From Bacteroidales bacterium UBA3810 (GTDB taxonomy: Bacteria; Bacteroidota; Bacteroidia; Bacteroidales; Paludibacteraceae), in the NCBI GenBank assembly GCA_002368645.1, contig DFEE01000032.1, positions 1,020 through 65,019 of the forward strand: 64,000 bases of DNA, read 5' to 3'. Each line of letters begins with the position of its first letter. Within the stretch, counting starts at the first letter, position 1. This document shows, piece by piece, positions 40,805 to 50,405 of the stretch. The translations under genes and the position numbers were made by a program. The notes below the pieces were generated by a model. It was given only the letters and a program-made list of their open reading frames with translations. It was not told the DNA's origin and did no database searches.

Positions 40805-42004
40805 ATGATTAGCCTTATTGTCATATGTCTCATTATCTTCATAGTAGGCTACTACTTCTCTAAGCGTGCAATTTTTTCTCCGGCTGTAGTGAGCAGTTTG
40901 CTATGGGGAGGGACGGTATTGTTATATCTCTTGCTTTATCGCGAATGTGCCTTGCCGATGCTGGGACATAAGTTCGTTATGGGGGCTGCCTTATGGATAA
41001 TCTCCTTTGCCGTAGGTTCCTTATTACTGCAAACTACTAAGTTGAAACCAATCTACTCCGCCGAATGTAGTGGAAGTGTTATGAATTTTTTCTTTGCACT
41101 GAGTTTATGTTGTGTGCCTTTGCTGATAGAGCATTTAATGAGTGCGTTATCATCCGGATTGACTTCATCGTGGGCATATAATCTAAGATTGTCGGCTTTA
41201 GGTATGAATGAACAAGGTGAAGTTTACACGCCTATATACTACTATCTATGGGTGGCGACTTATATACTGTCCCTCATGAAAGCGGATAAGAAAACATGGT
41301 ACCAGCCTGTTATCATGGGACTCTTGTTATTACTTTTTGCTGTGGTGATGATGGCAAAGCTAAATATATTGATATTCTTCGTGATAACATTGTTCTTGCT
41401 ACACTACAAAGGAATCTTGAAGATTGGACAAATTGTGGTCGGTGGAGCATTAATGGTAGGGGTTATGATCTTGCTATTTGCTATAAGACAAGATTCTGAT
41501 ACTTCTGTGTTGGAGACTATTATTGACATGGTAGATATATATGCACTGCGTAGTTGTGCTGCGTTTGAAACATTGCTTCCTGCCTCATCGGCTCATTGGG
41601 GGGAGAATGTCTTCCGAATTGTCTATGCCATTAAATATAAATTAGGCTTCTCACCTATTGAACCGATCGAGACGATGTTACCTTGGATATCCGAACCGGC
41701 TGAGACGAATACCTATACTTGTATGTATCCCTTCTACAAGGATTTTGGATTTGCAGGAATTGCTATTTTCGGTTTCTTGGAAGGCGCAGTATTAGGATGG
41801 CTCTTCCGTATGCACCAGAAAGGAAGTCAATATTGCACCGCGTTATATGCCTATCTATTCTATTGTGTTGTGATGCAGTTTGATAGCGAATTGATGGTTA
41901 CGATATTATCAGCGCATATCAAGTTTGCTATCATGATATGGCTACCCTTTGTGGTATCTCGGTATCATTTGTTGGATATCCGTCCTTTATCCCGTCTGAA
42001 ATGA
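40805..42004 (+). CDS. Oligosaccharide repeat-unit polymerase (Wzy-like)
   Basis: A 399-residue membrane protein with about ten to eleven helices and a large periplasmic loop near residues 245-320 (ETLLPASSAHWGENVFRIVY, AETNTYTCMYPFYKDFGFAG), as in Wzy/O-antigen polymerases. Sequence identity in this family is low, so the call rests on topology, the FYKDFGFAG-type motif and its position between flippase and glycosyltransferases. ATGA overlap with the next gene shows coupling. Confidence 0.75.
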   Translation: MISLIVICLIIFIVGYYFSKRAIFSPAVVSSLLWGGTVLLYLLLYRECALPMLGHKFVMGAALWIISFAVGSLLLQTTKLKPIYSAECSGSVMNFFFALSLCCVPLLIEHLMSALSSGLTSSWAYNLRLSALGMNEQGEVYTPIYYYLWVATYILSLMKADKKTWYQPVIMGLLLLLFAVVMMAKLNILIFFVITLFLLHYKGILKIGQIVVGGALMVGVMILLFAIRQDSDTSVLETIIDMVDIYALRSCAAFETLLPASSAHWGENVFRIVYAIKYKLGFSPIEPIETMLPWISEPAETNTYTCMYPFYKDFGFAGIAIFGFLEGAVLGWLFRMHQKGSQYCTALYAYLFYCVVMQFDSELMVTILSAHIKFAIMIWLPFVVSRYHLLDIRPLSRLK

Positions 42005-42759
42005 GTGAATATTTATTCATATTAGTGCTATATCGTTGCACTTTAGAGCAATCTAAAGCGTGGCAAGGATTATCTGTTTTATTGGAAAAGGGTGAAATAG
42101 GTAGAGACAATATCTTTATTCGGGACAATACGGAGCGCAATATCTACTTAGCCGAAGCCTATAATAACGGTCTTATTGAAGCTCAGAAAAGGGGACTGAA
42201 AATGGTAGTCCTATTAGATCAAGATACTGTTCTTACTACATCTTATTTTGAGAAATTGTGCAGTTTAAAAGAGGATGATTCTGTTTGGGCTCCGACATTA
42301 GTTGCGCACTCAGGCGAGCAACTCTCACCCTACTATTATTCTGGCACTTGGGGACCGTGGTGGTCTAAACATAAGACGCCTGATAATAATGATCTTCCGA
42401 TGGTGTTTAACTCTTGTTTAGTGCTACCGTTGAGTGTCTGCCGCCTAATAGGAGGTTTCAACCGAAACTACCCTATGGATTATTTGGACTTTGATACGTG
42501 CCGCCGTTTGGTAAAAGCCGGAGTCGAACTTAAATCTTTAGGAGTAACATTAGAGCATAATCTGTCTATGGCAGATAAATCAAACTATGTCTCTAAAGAA
42601 AGGTATATCCTTTTCCTTTCTGCTGAAAAACAATACGCGGCCGATTTAGGCTGGCGAGCACAAATAGCCTATCGGCTTCGATTAGCGCTACGAGCAATTA
42701 AATGGACTATTATCCGTCATCAATACTGGCAGGAAACATGGAAATCAATGTTTGTATAA
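42001..42759 (+). CDS. Glycosyltransferase family 2, rhamnosyltransferase-like
   Basis: Starts at the ATGA overlap with the polymerase gene; the longer frame from 41938 lies within it. The 252-residue protein has a GT-A fold: a VVLLDQDTVL motif carries the DxD-type metal site, and the PMDYLDFDTCRRLVKAG acceptor segment resembles dTDP-rhamnosyltransferases of the WbbL class. The usual N-terminal VDNxS motif is replaced by IRDNTERN. It adds one sugar to the lipid-linked repeat on the cytoplasmic face. Confidence 0.8.
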   Translation: MSEYLFILVLYRCTLEQSKAWQGLSVLLEKGEIGRDNIFIRDNTERNIYLAEAYNNGLIEAQKRGLKMVVLLDQDTVLTTSYFEKLCSLKEDDSVWAPTLVAHSGEQLSPYYYSGTWGPWWSKHKTPDNNDLPMVFNSCLVLPLSVCRLIGGFNRNYPMDYLDFDTCRRLVKAGVELKSLGVTLEHNLSMADKSNYVSKERYILFLSAEKQYAADLGWRAQIAYRLRLALRAIKWTIIRHQYWQETWKSMFV

Positions 42760-43580
42760 TACACTATAACTCACAAGACACCATTGTCTGCTTGGAGAGT
42801 TTAATGAGGCAAACTTGTCCCTGCCGCGTTGTGTTAGTCGATAACCACTCTACCGATGGCTCGATAACTCATTTGGAACAGTATATCGCGGATAAAACAA
42901 ATATTGTCTTACTTAAAGCACCCGTCAACGGAGGCTTTGCTGCAGGCAATAATCTCGCTCTCCGTTGGGCGAAAAAAAATACCCCGGACTCATGGAATCT
43001 GCTGCTCAATAACGATACCTATCTTCCCGCTGATTTTATAGAAAAATTAACATCCGTAGCGAAAAAAAATCAAATAGAGACCAACTCCCTCTTTGCTTTA
43101 GGAGCGACAGAGTACAAATACGGGACAGAACAGAAGAACCATTCTGGAATCCATTATATCAGTTTGCCGACGGGGTTAGCTATGACACAAACTGGGTGGC
43201 TGAGAAAACCGTATATCTGCGGTGCCTGCCTACTGCTCAATCCGGCAGCACCTCTTCTGAACGAAACGTATTTTCTCTATTTCGAGGATGCTGATTATGG
43301 AGAATTGCTCCGGCAACATGGCTATCAGCTGCTTACCACAGACGAAACCCATTACTACCATAAAGTTGGAGGTTCTACACGACTCAATCCAGATAAATTG
43401 CGCATTGAATATACAAGTTTATGGCATTTCTATGACCTGCATTATCCGAAGTGGAAACCTATAGTCAAGTTGTTTAGAGTGATAGAAAACGCTTTTCGCG
43501 GCAGATGGGAGGTCGTGAAGATTATTAAGGATACTTATAACCATAAAAATAATGAACCGAAATCAAGTTATACTCATTAA
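42738..43580 (+). CDS. Glycosyltransferase family 2
   Basis: Start ATG 42738 overlaps the previous gene by 22 bp. A 280-residue GT2 enzyme: INVCIIHYNSQDTIVCLESL opens the GT-A fold, VVLVDNHSTDGS binds the nucleotide, LLLNNDTYL is the DxD-type motif and YFLYFEDADYGELLRQHGY is the catalytic base region typical of rhamnosyl- or galactosyltransferases. Sugar specificity cannot be read. The next gene begins inside its last 29 bp. Confidence 0.87.
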   Translation: MEINVCIIHYNSQDTIVCLESLMRQTCPCRVVLVDNHSTDGSITHLEQYIADKTNIVLLKAPVNGGFAAGNNLALRWAKKNTPDSWNLLLNNDTYLPADFIEKLTSVAKKNQIETNSLFALGATEYKYGTEQKNHSGIHYISLPTGLAMTQTGWLRKPYICGACLLLNPAAPLLNETYFLYFEDADYGELLRQHGYQLLTTDETHYYHKVGGSTRLNPDKLRIEYTSLWHFYDLHYPKWKPIVKLFRVIENAFRGRWEVVKIIKDTYNHKNNEPKSSYTH

Positions 43581-44598
43581 TGGTCGATTCTTATCGCAGC
43601 AGATGACTGGCGTTCATCGCTATGCCTATGAAATATGCTGTGCCCTTCACCAACAAGGGGTTCCGATTAAAGTCTTGGCTCCGGACTATATTCAGGAACA
43701 ATACCAATGCCCGTTTGAGGTCGTCAAGATTGGAGGAAAAGGATCACATTGGTGGGAACAAGTCACCCTCCCTCGTTATGTCAAAAAACATTATGGAGGC
43801 CAACGACTGCTTTCCTTAACCGGACTTAGCCCGATTATCTATCCCCATAATATCTTGACCATCCATGATGTGTCCTATTTGGTTGAACCTAAGTGGTTTA
43901 GTAAGGCATATTACTACTTATATAAAATCCTAACCCCGATTGCCGCACGTAAAGCTGAAAAGATTATTACAGTTAGCGAGTTCTCAAAACAAGAGTTAGT
44001 CCGATACCTGCACTTGCCGGAGGAAAAAATAAATATCGTTTATTGTGGTGCTCGGAAATGGGAAAAAGCACCGGGGAAAATAGATGAGAAATATATCTTA
44101 TCGGTATGTTCCATGGATCCGCGCAAAAACCTTAAACGCCTTTTAGAAGCCTATTTGAAAGCCGACGTCGATTATAAACTCTACTTGGCGGGGGGTACCT
44201 ATGCCGCCTTTGCAGACAATGATATTCAGCGCTATCGTCAAAACAAAAATATTGTCTTCTTGGGGTATGTAACCGATGATAGACTCCAATTGCTATATCG
44301 GTGTGCGGAGGCGTTTGTCAATGTGTCACTCTATGAGGGCTTTGGTATCCCGAATATAGAAGCAATGCAGCAAGGGACTCCGCTCTTGCTATCGGACATC
44401 CCGGTATACCACGAGATTTGCTCTGAGGCGGCTCTCTATGTTGACCCTAATGATACAACGGCGATTAGTCGGGGTATTGAGCGTATTGTAAAGGACGAAG
44501 ATTTACGCTCCCGACTAACGGAGAAGGGAGAATCTCTATATAAGAAATATAATTGGCCTACATCGGCAATACAAATAAAAGATTTATATGAAGACTAA
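43552..44598 (+). CDS. Glycosyltransferase family 4 (GT-B)
   Basis: A 348-residue GT-B enzyme. The N-terminal half holds the acceptor domain (INGRFLSQQMTGVHRYAYEI); the C-terminal half holds the donor site, with SMDPRKNLKRLLEAYLKA and EGFGIPNIEAMQQGTPLLLS, the E(x7)E retaining signature. Mannosyl- or rhamnosyltransferases have this layout. It overlaps both neighbours (29 bp and 11 bp). Confidence 0.9.
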   Translation: MNRNQVILINGRFLSQQMTGVHRYAYEICCALHQQGVPIKVLAPDYIQEQYQCPFEVVKIGGKGSHWWEQVTLPRYVKKHYGGQRLLSLTGLSPIIYPHNILTIHDVSYLVEPKWFSKAYYYLYKILTPIAARKAEKIITVSEFSKQELVRYLHLPEEKINIVYCGARKWEKAPGKIDEKYILSVCSMDPRKNLKRLLEAYLKADVDYKLYLAGGTYAAFADNDIQRYRQNKNIVFLGYVTDDRLQLLYRCAEAFVNVSLYEGFGIPNIEAMQQGTPLLLSDIPVYHEICSEAALYVDPNDTTAISRGIERIVKDEDLRSRLTEKGESLYKKYNWPTSAIQIKDLYED

Positions 44599-45697
44599 GA
44601 AGATAGCGCTGGTTGGCAATAGCGCATTAACCATGCTGAACTTCCGTTTAGGCGTTATGACCGAACTGAGCAAAACTTATGACGTAACGATGATTACGCC
44701 TAAGGACTGCGATACCGCTATCCTCGCTAAACGTGGCATTCACTTTATCCCGATTGATGTGGATTGTAAGGGACTAAACCCGTTTAGAGACCTTAATTTA
44801 GTTCATGTCCTAAATCGTATATACCGGCAAGAACACTTTGATTTTGTCTTCCATTATACCATTAAACCGATTATCTATGGTTCCTTTGTTGCTGGAAGAG
44901 CTGGTATTCCTTTTATATCCATTGTCACAGGATTAGGCTACTCCTTCATCCGGCGCAATTGGCTTTTTCATCTCTCCCGCTTGATGCATAAATGGGCGCT
45001 GAAGAAAGCTGACTCGGTCTGGTTCCTCAATCAAGACGATTGTGATTCCTTTGTCAACTGGCATATCGTTGACAGAGACCATACACATGTCATTCACGGC
45101 GAAGGTGTTAATACCGATTTGTTTACGGCGAAACCGAAAATGGACAATGTCTTTCGCTTCTTATTTTGCGGACGCATGCTACGTAGTAAAGGCGTTGAAT
45201 TATATGTAGAAGCAGCAAGAAGACTGAAACACGAATATCCCGAAGTGGAGTTCCAGTTATTAGGCCCCCTTGATTCACCCAATCCTGATGCCATTACTCC
45301 AGAGGAAATAGAAACGTGGATTAAAGAAGGTTATGTGTCCTATTTGGGGGTTACTAAGGATGTTCGCCCATACCTTGAAAAGTGTTCTTGTATGGTATTG
45401 CCATCCTATTATATGGAAGGCGTTCCACGCTCACTCATGGAGGCGGCCAGTATGGAACGCCCGATTATTACTACGGACTCTGTCGGCTGTAAAGAGGTCG
45501 TCGAAGATGGCGTTAATGGGTTCCTCTGTGTGAAACGAAACGTAGAGAGCCTCTACCAAGCGATGCATAAAATGCTCTCTTTAAGCGAGGAAGAATTAAA
45601 TGCTATGGGCTCTAATGGCAGGAAATTAATGGTCGCTAAATTTGATGAGAAAATTATTCTCCAAGAATATGTTCAATATCTCAATCGTTCTATATAA
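44588..45697 (+). CDS. Glycosyltransferase family 4 (GT-B)
   Basis: A 369-residue GT4 enzyme. It opens KIALVGNSALTMLNFRLGVM, has FHYTIKPIIYGSFVAGRAGI (typical of N-acetylgalactosaminyl/fucosaminyl transferases near WbpH/PglA types), and the donor motif YMEGVPRSLMEAASMERPII with both catalytic Glu. FCGRMLRSKGVELYVEA is the phosphate-binding loop. It overlaps the following gene by 29 bp. Confidence 0.9.
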   Translation: MKTKKIALVGNSALTMLNFRLGVMTELSKTYDVTMITPKDCDTAILAKRGIHFIPIDVDCKGLNPFRDLNLVHVLNRIYRQEHFDFVFHYTIKPIIYGSFVAGRAGIPFISIVTGLGYSFIRRNWLFHLSRLMHKWALKKADSVWFLNQDDCDSFVNWHIVDRDHTHVIHGEGVNTDLFTAKPKMDNVFRFLFCGRMLRSKGVELYVEAARRLKHEYPEVEFQLLGPLDSPNPDAITPEEIETWIKEGYVSYLGVTKDVRPYLEKCSCMVLPSYYMEGVPRSLMEAASMERPIITTDSVGCKEVVEDGVNGFLCVKRNVESLYQAMHKMLSLSEEELNAMGSNGRKLMVAKFDEKIILQEYVQYLNRSI

Positions 45698-46502
45698 ACC
45701 CGACAAACTGCAAGTGATAAATCTTTTGGAGACGTTGCTTCAATCGCAATTTCTTCATAAAATTTATCTCATAGACAATTCTCCTAATCCGGTGGAGAAT
45801 TGGCAGTTTTCATCGGACAAAATTGTTTATCAGTGGAACGATGGAAAGAACCTTGGCTATGGTGCAGCGCATAATATTGCCATTCGCGAATCGGTATTTG
45901 ATGATATTGCCTTCCACTTGGTGATGAATGCCGATATACTTGTTCGGCCTAAAGACCTTGATAAACTCAATCTTTTTATGCGGCAGAATTATGAGGTGGG
46001 TTTGGTACAGCCTAAAATCCTCAATCCGGATGGCACGGTCCAGCATGTAGCCAAACTCTTGCCACGCCCTTGGGATGTGTTCGCACGCCGTTTTCTTCCC
46101 GCGGCTTGGACGCGGAAAAGCAATGAGCGATATGAACTGCAACGTAATAAAAAGGGACAATTAGTCAATGCCGATTACCACCTTTCCCTGAATGTTCCTT
46201 ATCTCAGCGGTTGCTTCATGTTTTTAAGAACCAAAGCGGTTCTTGAAGCGCATCTCTTTGATGAGAGGTACTTTATGTATCCCGAGGATATAGACTTAAC
46301 GCGTAGTATTCATCGAAACTTTTTAACGCTATTCCTGCCGAATATCACCATCGTTCATAATCATGAAAAAGGGTCTTACAAAAGCTTTAAGCTCCTATGG
46401 ATTCACATTGTTAATATGTGCCGCTATTTCAATAAATACGGCTGGCTTTTTGATAAAGAACGCCGCGTAATTAACCGTAAAACAATAGACCAACTGCCAT
46501 GA
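45669..46502 (+). CDS. Glycosyltransferase family 2, rhamnosyltransferase-like
   Basis: Start ATG 45669 lies in the end of the GT4 gene; the frame from 45642 adds residues with no GT2 match. The 277-residue protein has NISIVLYKPD, LIDNSPNP, HLVMNADILVRP (metal motif) and FDERYFMYPEDIDLTRSIHR, the YEDxDLxxR catalytic motif of inverting GT2 rhamnosyltransferases. A Lys/Phe-rich C-terminal part may touch the membrane. ATGA overlap with the next gene. Confidence 0.88.
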   Translation: MFNISIVLYKPDKLQVINLLETLLQSQFLHKIYLIDNSPNPVENWQFSSDKIVYQWNDGKNLGYGAAHNIAIRESVFDDIAFHLVMNADILVRPKDLDKLNLFMRQNYEVGLVQPKILNPDGTVQHVAKLLPRPWDVFARRFLPAAWTRKSNERYELQRNKKGQLVNADYHLSLNVPYLSGCFMFLRTKAVLEAHLFDERYFMYPEDIDLTRSIHRNFLTLFLPNITIVHNHEKGSYKSFKLLWIHIVNMCRYFNKYGWLFDKERRVINRKTIDQLP

Positions 46503-47191
46503 AACTTTTCCTTTTTGCTATCTACTATGTCCTCTGTTTAGGAAATTCCTTTACTTACTTTCACGATTGTCCGGCTATGTTGACAGAAATAGCCGCTTCA
46601 CAAGGCGATTCCCTTGTTGTGCGTGCCGAGACAGTGGGCGGATATTCTTTTTACCGTCACCTGCATGACCTCAACTCCATTAGTGCCATCGAGGCACGTG
46701 CATATGACTATGTCTTCTTGCAAGACCAGAGTCAAGCCGCTGCGCGCTATGCCTCTGACCGTAAACGGTATCGTCAGTTGCTACAAGACGCATGGGATCT
46801 TGTCCGCCGAATTCGTATATACAGCCCCGATGCCCATATCTTTATAGAGCGTACGTGGGCGTATAAGGGCAATAATAATGGGGGATTTGAGTCTTTGGAA
46901 ACATTCGACAGGCTCCTCGCTGACGGAACACGACAAGTTACCCGCAAAACCCGGACATCGCTTTCACCTATCGGAGAAGCGTTTATGATATGTCGCTGGG
47001 AACGCTCGGATATTAACCTCTTTGAAGAGGACCTTAAACACCAAACAGCTTATGGCTCCTATCTGAAGTCATGCATCAACTACCTTGAGATGGTGCAGCG
47101 ACCGTTTGTGGAAAATGCTCCAACTCTTGATTTAGACGAGGAAAAATGTGCATATCTTCGAAACTTAGCTGAGCGGGTTGTGTTGCAATGA
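46499..47191 (+). CDS. DUF4886 SGNH-like hydrolase, exported
   Basis: A 230-residue protein with a short hydrophobic start leading directly into block I, CLGNSFTYF (Ser17), so the start helix may be a signal or just the first strand. YDYVFLQDQSQAA and FEEDLKHQTAYGSYLKSC match the middle and Asp/His blocks of DUF4886, in which HPS is more usual than HQT. Such enzymes may remove O-acetyl groups from glycans, which would fit its place at the end of the polysaccharide cluster (inference). It overlaps both neighbours by 4 bp. Confidence 0.8.
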   Translation: MKLFLFAIYYVLCLGNSFTYFHDCPAMLTEIAASQGDSLVVRAETVGGYSFYRHLHDLNSISAIEARAYDYVFLQDQSQAAARYASDRKRYRQLLQDAWDLVRRIRIYSPDAHIFIERTWAYKGNNNGGFESLETFDRLLADGTRQVTRKTRTSLSPIGEAFMICRWERSDINLFEEDLKHQTAYGSYLKSCINYLEMVQRPFVENAPTLDLDEEKCAYLRNLAERVVLQ

Positions 47192-49008
47192 AAACATTAC
47201 TCCTCTTATTACTCCTCTCAGCAGTCAATATCGATGGAATTATCGAGGATATTTATAACCAACTTACAGAGTTGGAGTACACCGATTATGAAGAATTGCA
47301 AAATACTCTCTATGAGTTAGCAGACCACCCGATTGACCTTAACCACACTTCGGAGCGTGAACTTCAGCGGATTCCGTTTTTGACATCACTCCAGATAGAC
47401 AATATCCTCCTTTATGTCCATGATCATCCCATGGAGGAGACAACTGAACTATATCTCGTTCCGGGGTTCCGTGAATATGAAGTACTTAACCTCTTGCCTT
47501 TTGTTACGGTTTCTGCTGCAAAAGTGGATGATAAAATGTATGCTCGGGAGGTCTTTCAATATGCAGGGCACGAAATCAACCTGCGCGTTGATACCCGTAG
47601 ATTGGAAGATTTTAAGGGAGATCCGGTCTATATTCAAGGCAAATACAAATTTAATTATGCCAATCGAGTGCAATTCGGAGCCGTGTTGAGACGTCCGGCT
47701 GGGGGAGATGGACAGGACATCCGATATGGTGGGTATCTGCAGCTCAATAATATCGGTATTCTTCGGGAGTTTGTTGCCGGTGAGTTTCAAGCGCAGTTTG
47801 GAACAGGTTTGGTTTTTAGTAGTGTTTTTCATCTTGGTAAAAAGAACTATGTCCTTAACATCGGTACTAAACGGGAAGGACTCACGAAATACACTTCCCC
47901 GGACGGCGAGGGATTGCAAGGGGTGGGAGCTACGCTGGAATTTGGCGATGCCCATAAAGCCCTTATCAGTACATCTTCCCTCTATTCTATTAAACGTGCT
48001 AATGATTCTATTATCCTTCATAACATCGGCGCCAATGTTACCTTAACGCACAATAATTTTAAGATAGGACTTACCTTAAACGAGAAGATTTACTCCGATT
48101 CCATCGGATATTTTCATGAACCCGAATATACTCGTACCTACTTTCATGGTACTCGTCAAGCCGTCCTCGGTCTTAATGCGCGATACCATTGGCAGTGGTT
48201 TGATATCTTTGGCGAAGTCGCAGCAGCGCAAAATACCCGTTGGGGTGTAGGAATAAATGTCGGGGCACGCTTCAGTCCGGTTGAGACTGTTGGACTTGTA
48301 TTACTTTACCGTTACTACTCCCCATACTTTGATAATATAGATGGATATGCCTTTTCGGAGACCGATCGGTTACATGATGAAAACGGGGGCTATGTCGGTA
48401 TTGAGTGGAAACCCGCCTACTGGAGAATTGCTGCTTATGGTGATGTGTTCTATTTTAGTGGCGTTAAATACGGTATTCCTTTTGCTCCGTCTATAGGCTA
48501 TGACACCTATCTGGAGGCACAATGGTTGCCTCAAAAAGACTACTATATGCTTTGGCAACTTCGCGCACGGGAAAAAGGAATGACGGGCTTGTACTCAGTA
48601 CGCTACCAATTTAATATTACCAAAAGGCAGTGGCGCTTCAGAACGCAGGCGGATGCCAATATGGCGAAAGATAAGGAGGGTACCTTGACTTGGGGCGCTT
48701 CTGTTTATCAAGATGTACAATATATTTTTCATTTTCCGCTTTCCATCACAGGACGGTTACAGGCTTTTCATGCCAAGGAATGGGCGAATAGAATCTACAC
48801 ATTTGAGAATGATGTCCTATATGGTTTTTCCATTCCTGCTTTATATGGCCAGGGGCTGCGGGCGTATATCAATATGAAGTACCAACCCGTTGACAGGTTG
48901 GCACTATATTTGAGAGTTAGCAATACTTTCTATTATAATCGTTTACAATCCGGCACTGACTCTCCTACGCAAACGGATATCCATTTATTAGCGCGAATTA
49001 AATTATAA
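47188..49008 (+). CDS. Helix-hairpin-helix domain outer-membrane beta-barrel protein
   Basis: A 606-residue protein with a signal peptide, then a helical hairpin pair related to ComEA-type HhH (DLNHTSERELQRIPFLTSLQ, then LYLVPGFREYEVLNLLPFV). The remainder, from about residue 125, alternates short amphipathic strands and ends with Leu after Arg-Ile-Lys, as in outer-membrane barrels. This combination is known in Bacteroidetes, function unknown. The ATGA overlap ties it to the polysaccharide cluster; it could help export or DNA uptake. Its end overlaps the convergent reductase gene by 6 bp, so no terminator lies between. Confidence 0.75.
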   Translation: MKTLLLLLLLSAVNIDGIIEDIYNQLTELEYTDYEELQNTLYELADHPIDLNHTSERELQRIPFLTSLQIDNILLYVHDHPMEETTELYLVPGFREYEVLNLLPFVTVSAAKVDDKMYAREVFQYAGHEINLRVDTRRLEDFKGDPVYIQGKYKFNYANRVQFGAVLRRPAGGDGQDIRYGGYLQLNNIGILREFVAGEFQAQFGTGLVFSSVFHLGKKNYVLNIGTKREGLTKYTSPDGEGLQGVGATLEFGDAHKALISTSSLYSIKRANDSIILHNIGANVTLTHNNFKIGLTLNEKIYSDSIGYFHEPEYTRTYFHGTRQAVLGLNARYHWQWFDIFGEVAAAQNTRWGVGINVGARFSPVETVGLVLLYRYYSPYFDNIDGYAFSETDRLHDENGGYVGIEWKPAYWRIAAYGDVFYFSGVKYGIPFAPSIGYDTYLEAQWLPQKDYYMLWQLRAREKGMTGLYSVRYQFNITKRQWRFRTQADANMAKDKEGTLTWGASVYQDVQYIFHFPLSITGRLQAFHAKEWANRIYTFENDVLYGFSIPALYGQGLRAYINMKYQPVDRLALYLRVSNTFYYNRLQSGTDSPTQTDIHLLARIKL

Positions 49009-49860
49009 GATTAAGCGTTGCTCTTTCTGTTGAGCAACAACCAATGCGTCAAAATCGTGGTATGGATCAATCATGCCGTGATCTAAGTCCAGTTCTTCAA
49101 TCCGTGCCATCTCCTCGGCGCTCAAGTCAAAATCTAAACTGTTGAAATTTTCTGCCATACGTGCCTTATGCACCGACTTAGGAATAACGACGATGTCCTG
49201 TTGAGTCAAAAATCGTAAGGCTACCTGGGCAGCCGTTTTTCCATGAACTGAACCAATCTCGGTCAGAACAGGGTGGGTGAATAATCCGTTCTTACCCTCT
49301 GCCATCGGTGCCCAAGCGGTTACAATGGTATTGTAGCGCTTACAGATGGCTCTATTAGCTTTCTGCTGACAGAATACAGAAGTCTCTATTTGATTCACTG
49401 CGGGCACAATCTCCACATTGTCTGCTAAGTCGGGGAATCGGTCATAGTAGAAATTGGACACCCCTAACGCCCTTGCTTTGCCCGCCTTGAGGGCTTCTTC
49501 CATAGCACGATAGGTGCCATAGTAATCACCATAGGCGCGGTGAATGAGTAATAAATCCACATAATCGGTCTGTAATTTGCGAAGAGATTCGTCGATTGAA
49601 CGCTTGGCTCGTTCATACCCGGAATTGGAAACCCAAATCTTGGTGGTCAGAAACAAATCTTCTCGATGAATACCCGAAGCGCGCCAACCTTCGCCGACAC
49701 CTTCCTCGTTGCGGTATATTTGAGCCGTATCTATGGCACGATAGCCTACCGCTATAGCATCTTGAACACAGCGAGAACATGCTTCTGGAGCAATCTTATA
49801 GACTCCATAACCGATAAGAGGCATCGCAACACCATTGTTGAGCGTAATTGTAGATTTCAT
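49003..49860 (-). CDS. Aldo/keto reductase
   Basis: The ATG at 49860 is chosen because the usual N-terminus STITLNNGVAMPLIGYGVYK follows; the frame further upstream crosses the promoter. The 285-residue TIM-barrel enzyme has the full catalytic tetrad Asp44, Tyr49, Lys74 and His107, and the NADPH-binding IPKSVHKARMAEN. It resembles the 2,5-diketo-gluconate reductase (DkgA/B) group, reducing small aldehydes and ketones such as methylglyoxal. Monocistronic. Confidence 0.93.
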   Translation of the reverse strand: MKSTITLNNGVAMPLIGYGVYKIAPEACSRCVQDAIAVGYRAIDTAQIYRNEEGVGEGWRASGIHREDLFLTTKIWVSNSGYERAKRSIDESLRKLQTDYVDLLLIHRAYGDYYGTYRAMEEALKAGKARALGVSNFYYDRFPDLADNVEIVPAVNQIETSVFCQQKANRAICKRYNTIVTAWAPMAEGKNGLFTHPVLTEIGSVHGKTAAQVALRFLTQQDIVVIPKSVHKARMAENFNSLDFDLSAEEMARIEELDLDHGMIDPYHDFDALVVAQQKEQRLIL

Positions 49861-49901
49861 AAATTTGAATGCTTTTATTGGATTAAAAGATAAAAGTGGT
49901 G

Positions 49902-49933
49902 CAAAAATACATTTTTTTTTGCACATGTCCAAG
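49902..49933 (-). promoter_or_regulatory. Promoter of the aldo/keto reductase gene
   Basis: Minus strand CTTG (49933-49930) and TATTTTTG (49909-49902), 20-bp spacer. It overlaps the divergent promoter at 49918 by 16 bp. Confidence 0.6.
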
Positions 49934-49949
49934 AATTTTTATACTTTTG
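49918..49949 (+). promoter_or_regulatory. Promoter of the DUF5606-NIF3-zinc ribbon operon
   Basis: TTTG (49918-49921) and TACTTTTG (49942-49949), 20-bp spacer. Confidence 0.8.
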
Positions 49950-49976
49950 CAGCCGATTTGGTTAAAAACAGATATT

Positions 49977-50405
49977 ATGTTGAAAAACATCTTAGCTATT
50001 ACCGGTAAACCCGGATTGTTTAAGCTTATCAGCCGTGGTAATAACATGCTGATTGTAGAATCTTTAGTGGATGGTAAACGCTTGCCGACTTATGCCCGCG
50101 ATAAAATTGTGTCATTAGCCGATGTATCGATGTACACAACCGGAGATGACATCCCCTTGAGCGAGGTATTGACCAAATTAGGCGCTAAAGAAGAACTCAA
50201 ACCGGTGACCATGGACTTAAAGAAAGCTGATAATGATGCGTTAAGAGTTGCTTTTGCCGAGGTCTTGCCGGACTTTGATCGCGACCGTGTGTATCCTTCC
50301 GATATCCGTAAATTATTCTCCTGGTATAATATCCTGATTAATGCCGGTATTACCGACTTCACTGTAGAAGAGGGAGAGACCGAGGAAGAACCTAAAAAAG
50401 ATTGA
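49977..50405 (+). CDS. DUF5606 protein
   Basis: A 142-residue cytoplasmic protein found only in Bacteroidetes. It starts LKNILAITGKPGLFKLISRG, with VYPSDIRKLFSWYNILINAGI as the second conserved block, and ends in an acidic tail. The longer frame crosses the promoter, so the ATG at 49977 is used. Function unknown; the gene is nearly always linked to housekeeping genes. Its stop overlaps the TTG start of the NIF3 gene. Confidence 0.87.
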   Translation: MLKNILAITGKPGLFKLISRGNNMLIVESLVDGKRLPTYARDKIVSLADVSMYTTGDDIPLSEVLTKLGAKEELKPVTMDLKKADNDALRVAFAEVLPDFDRDRVYPSDIRKLFSWYNILINAGITDFTVEEGETEEEPKKD

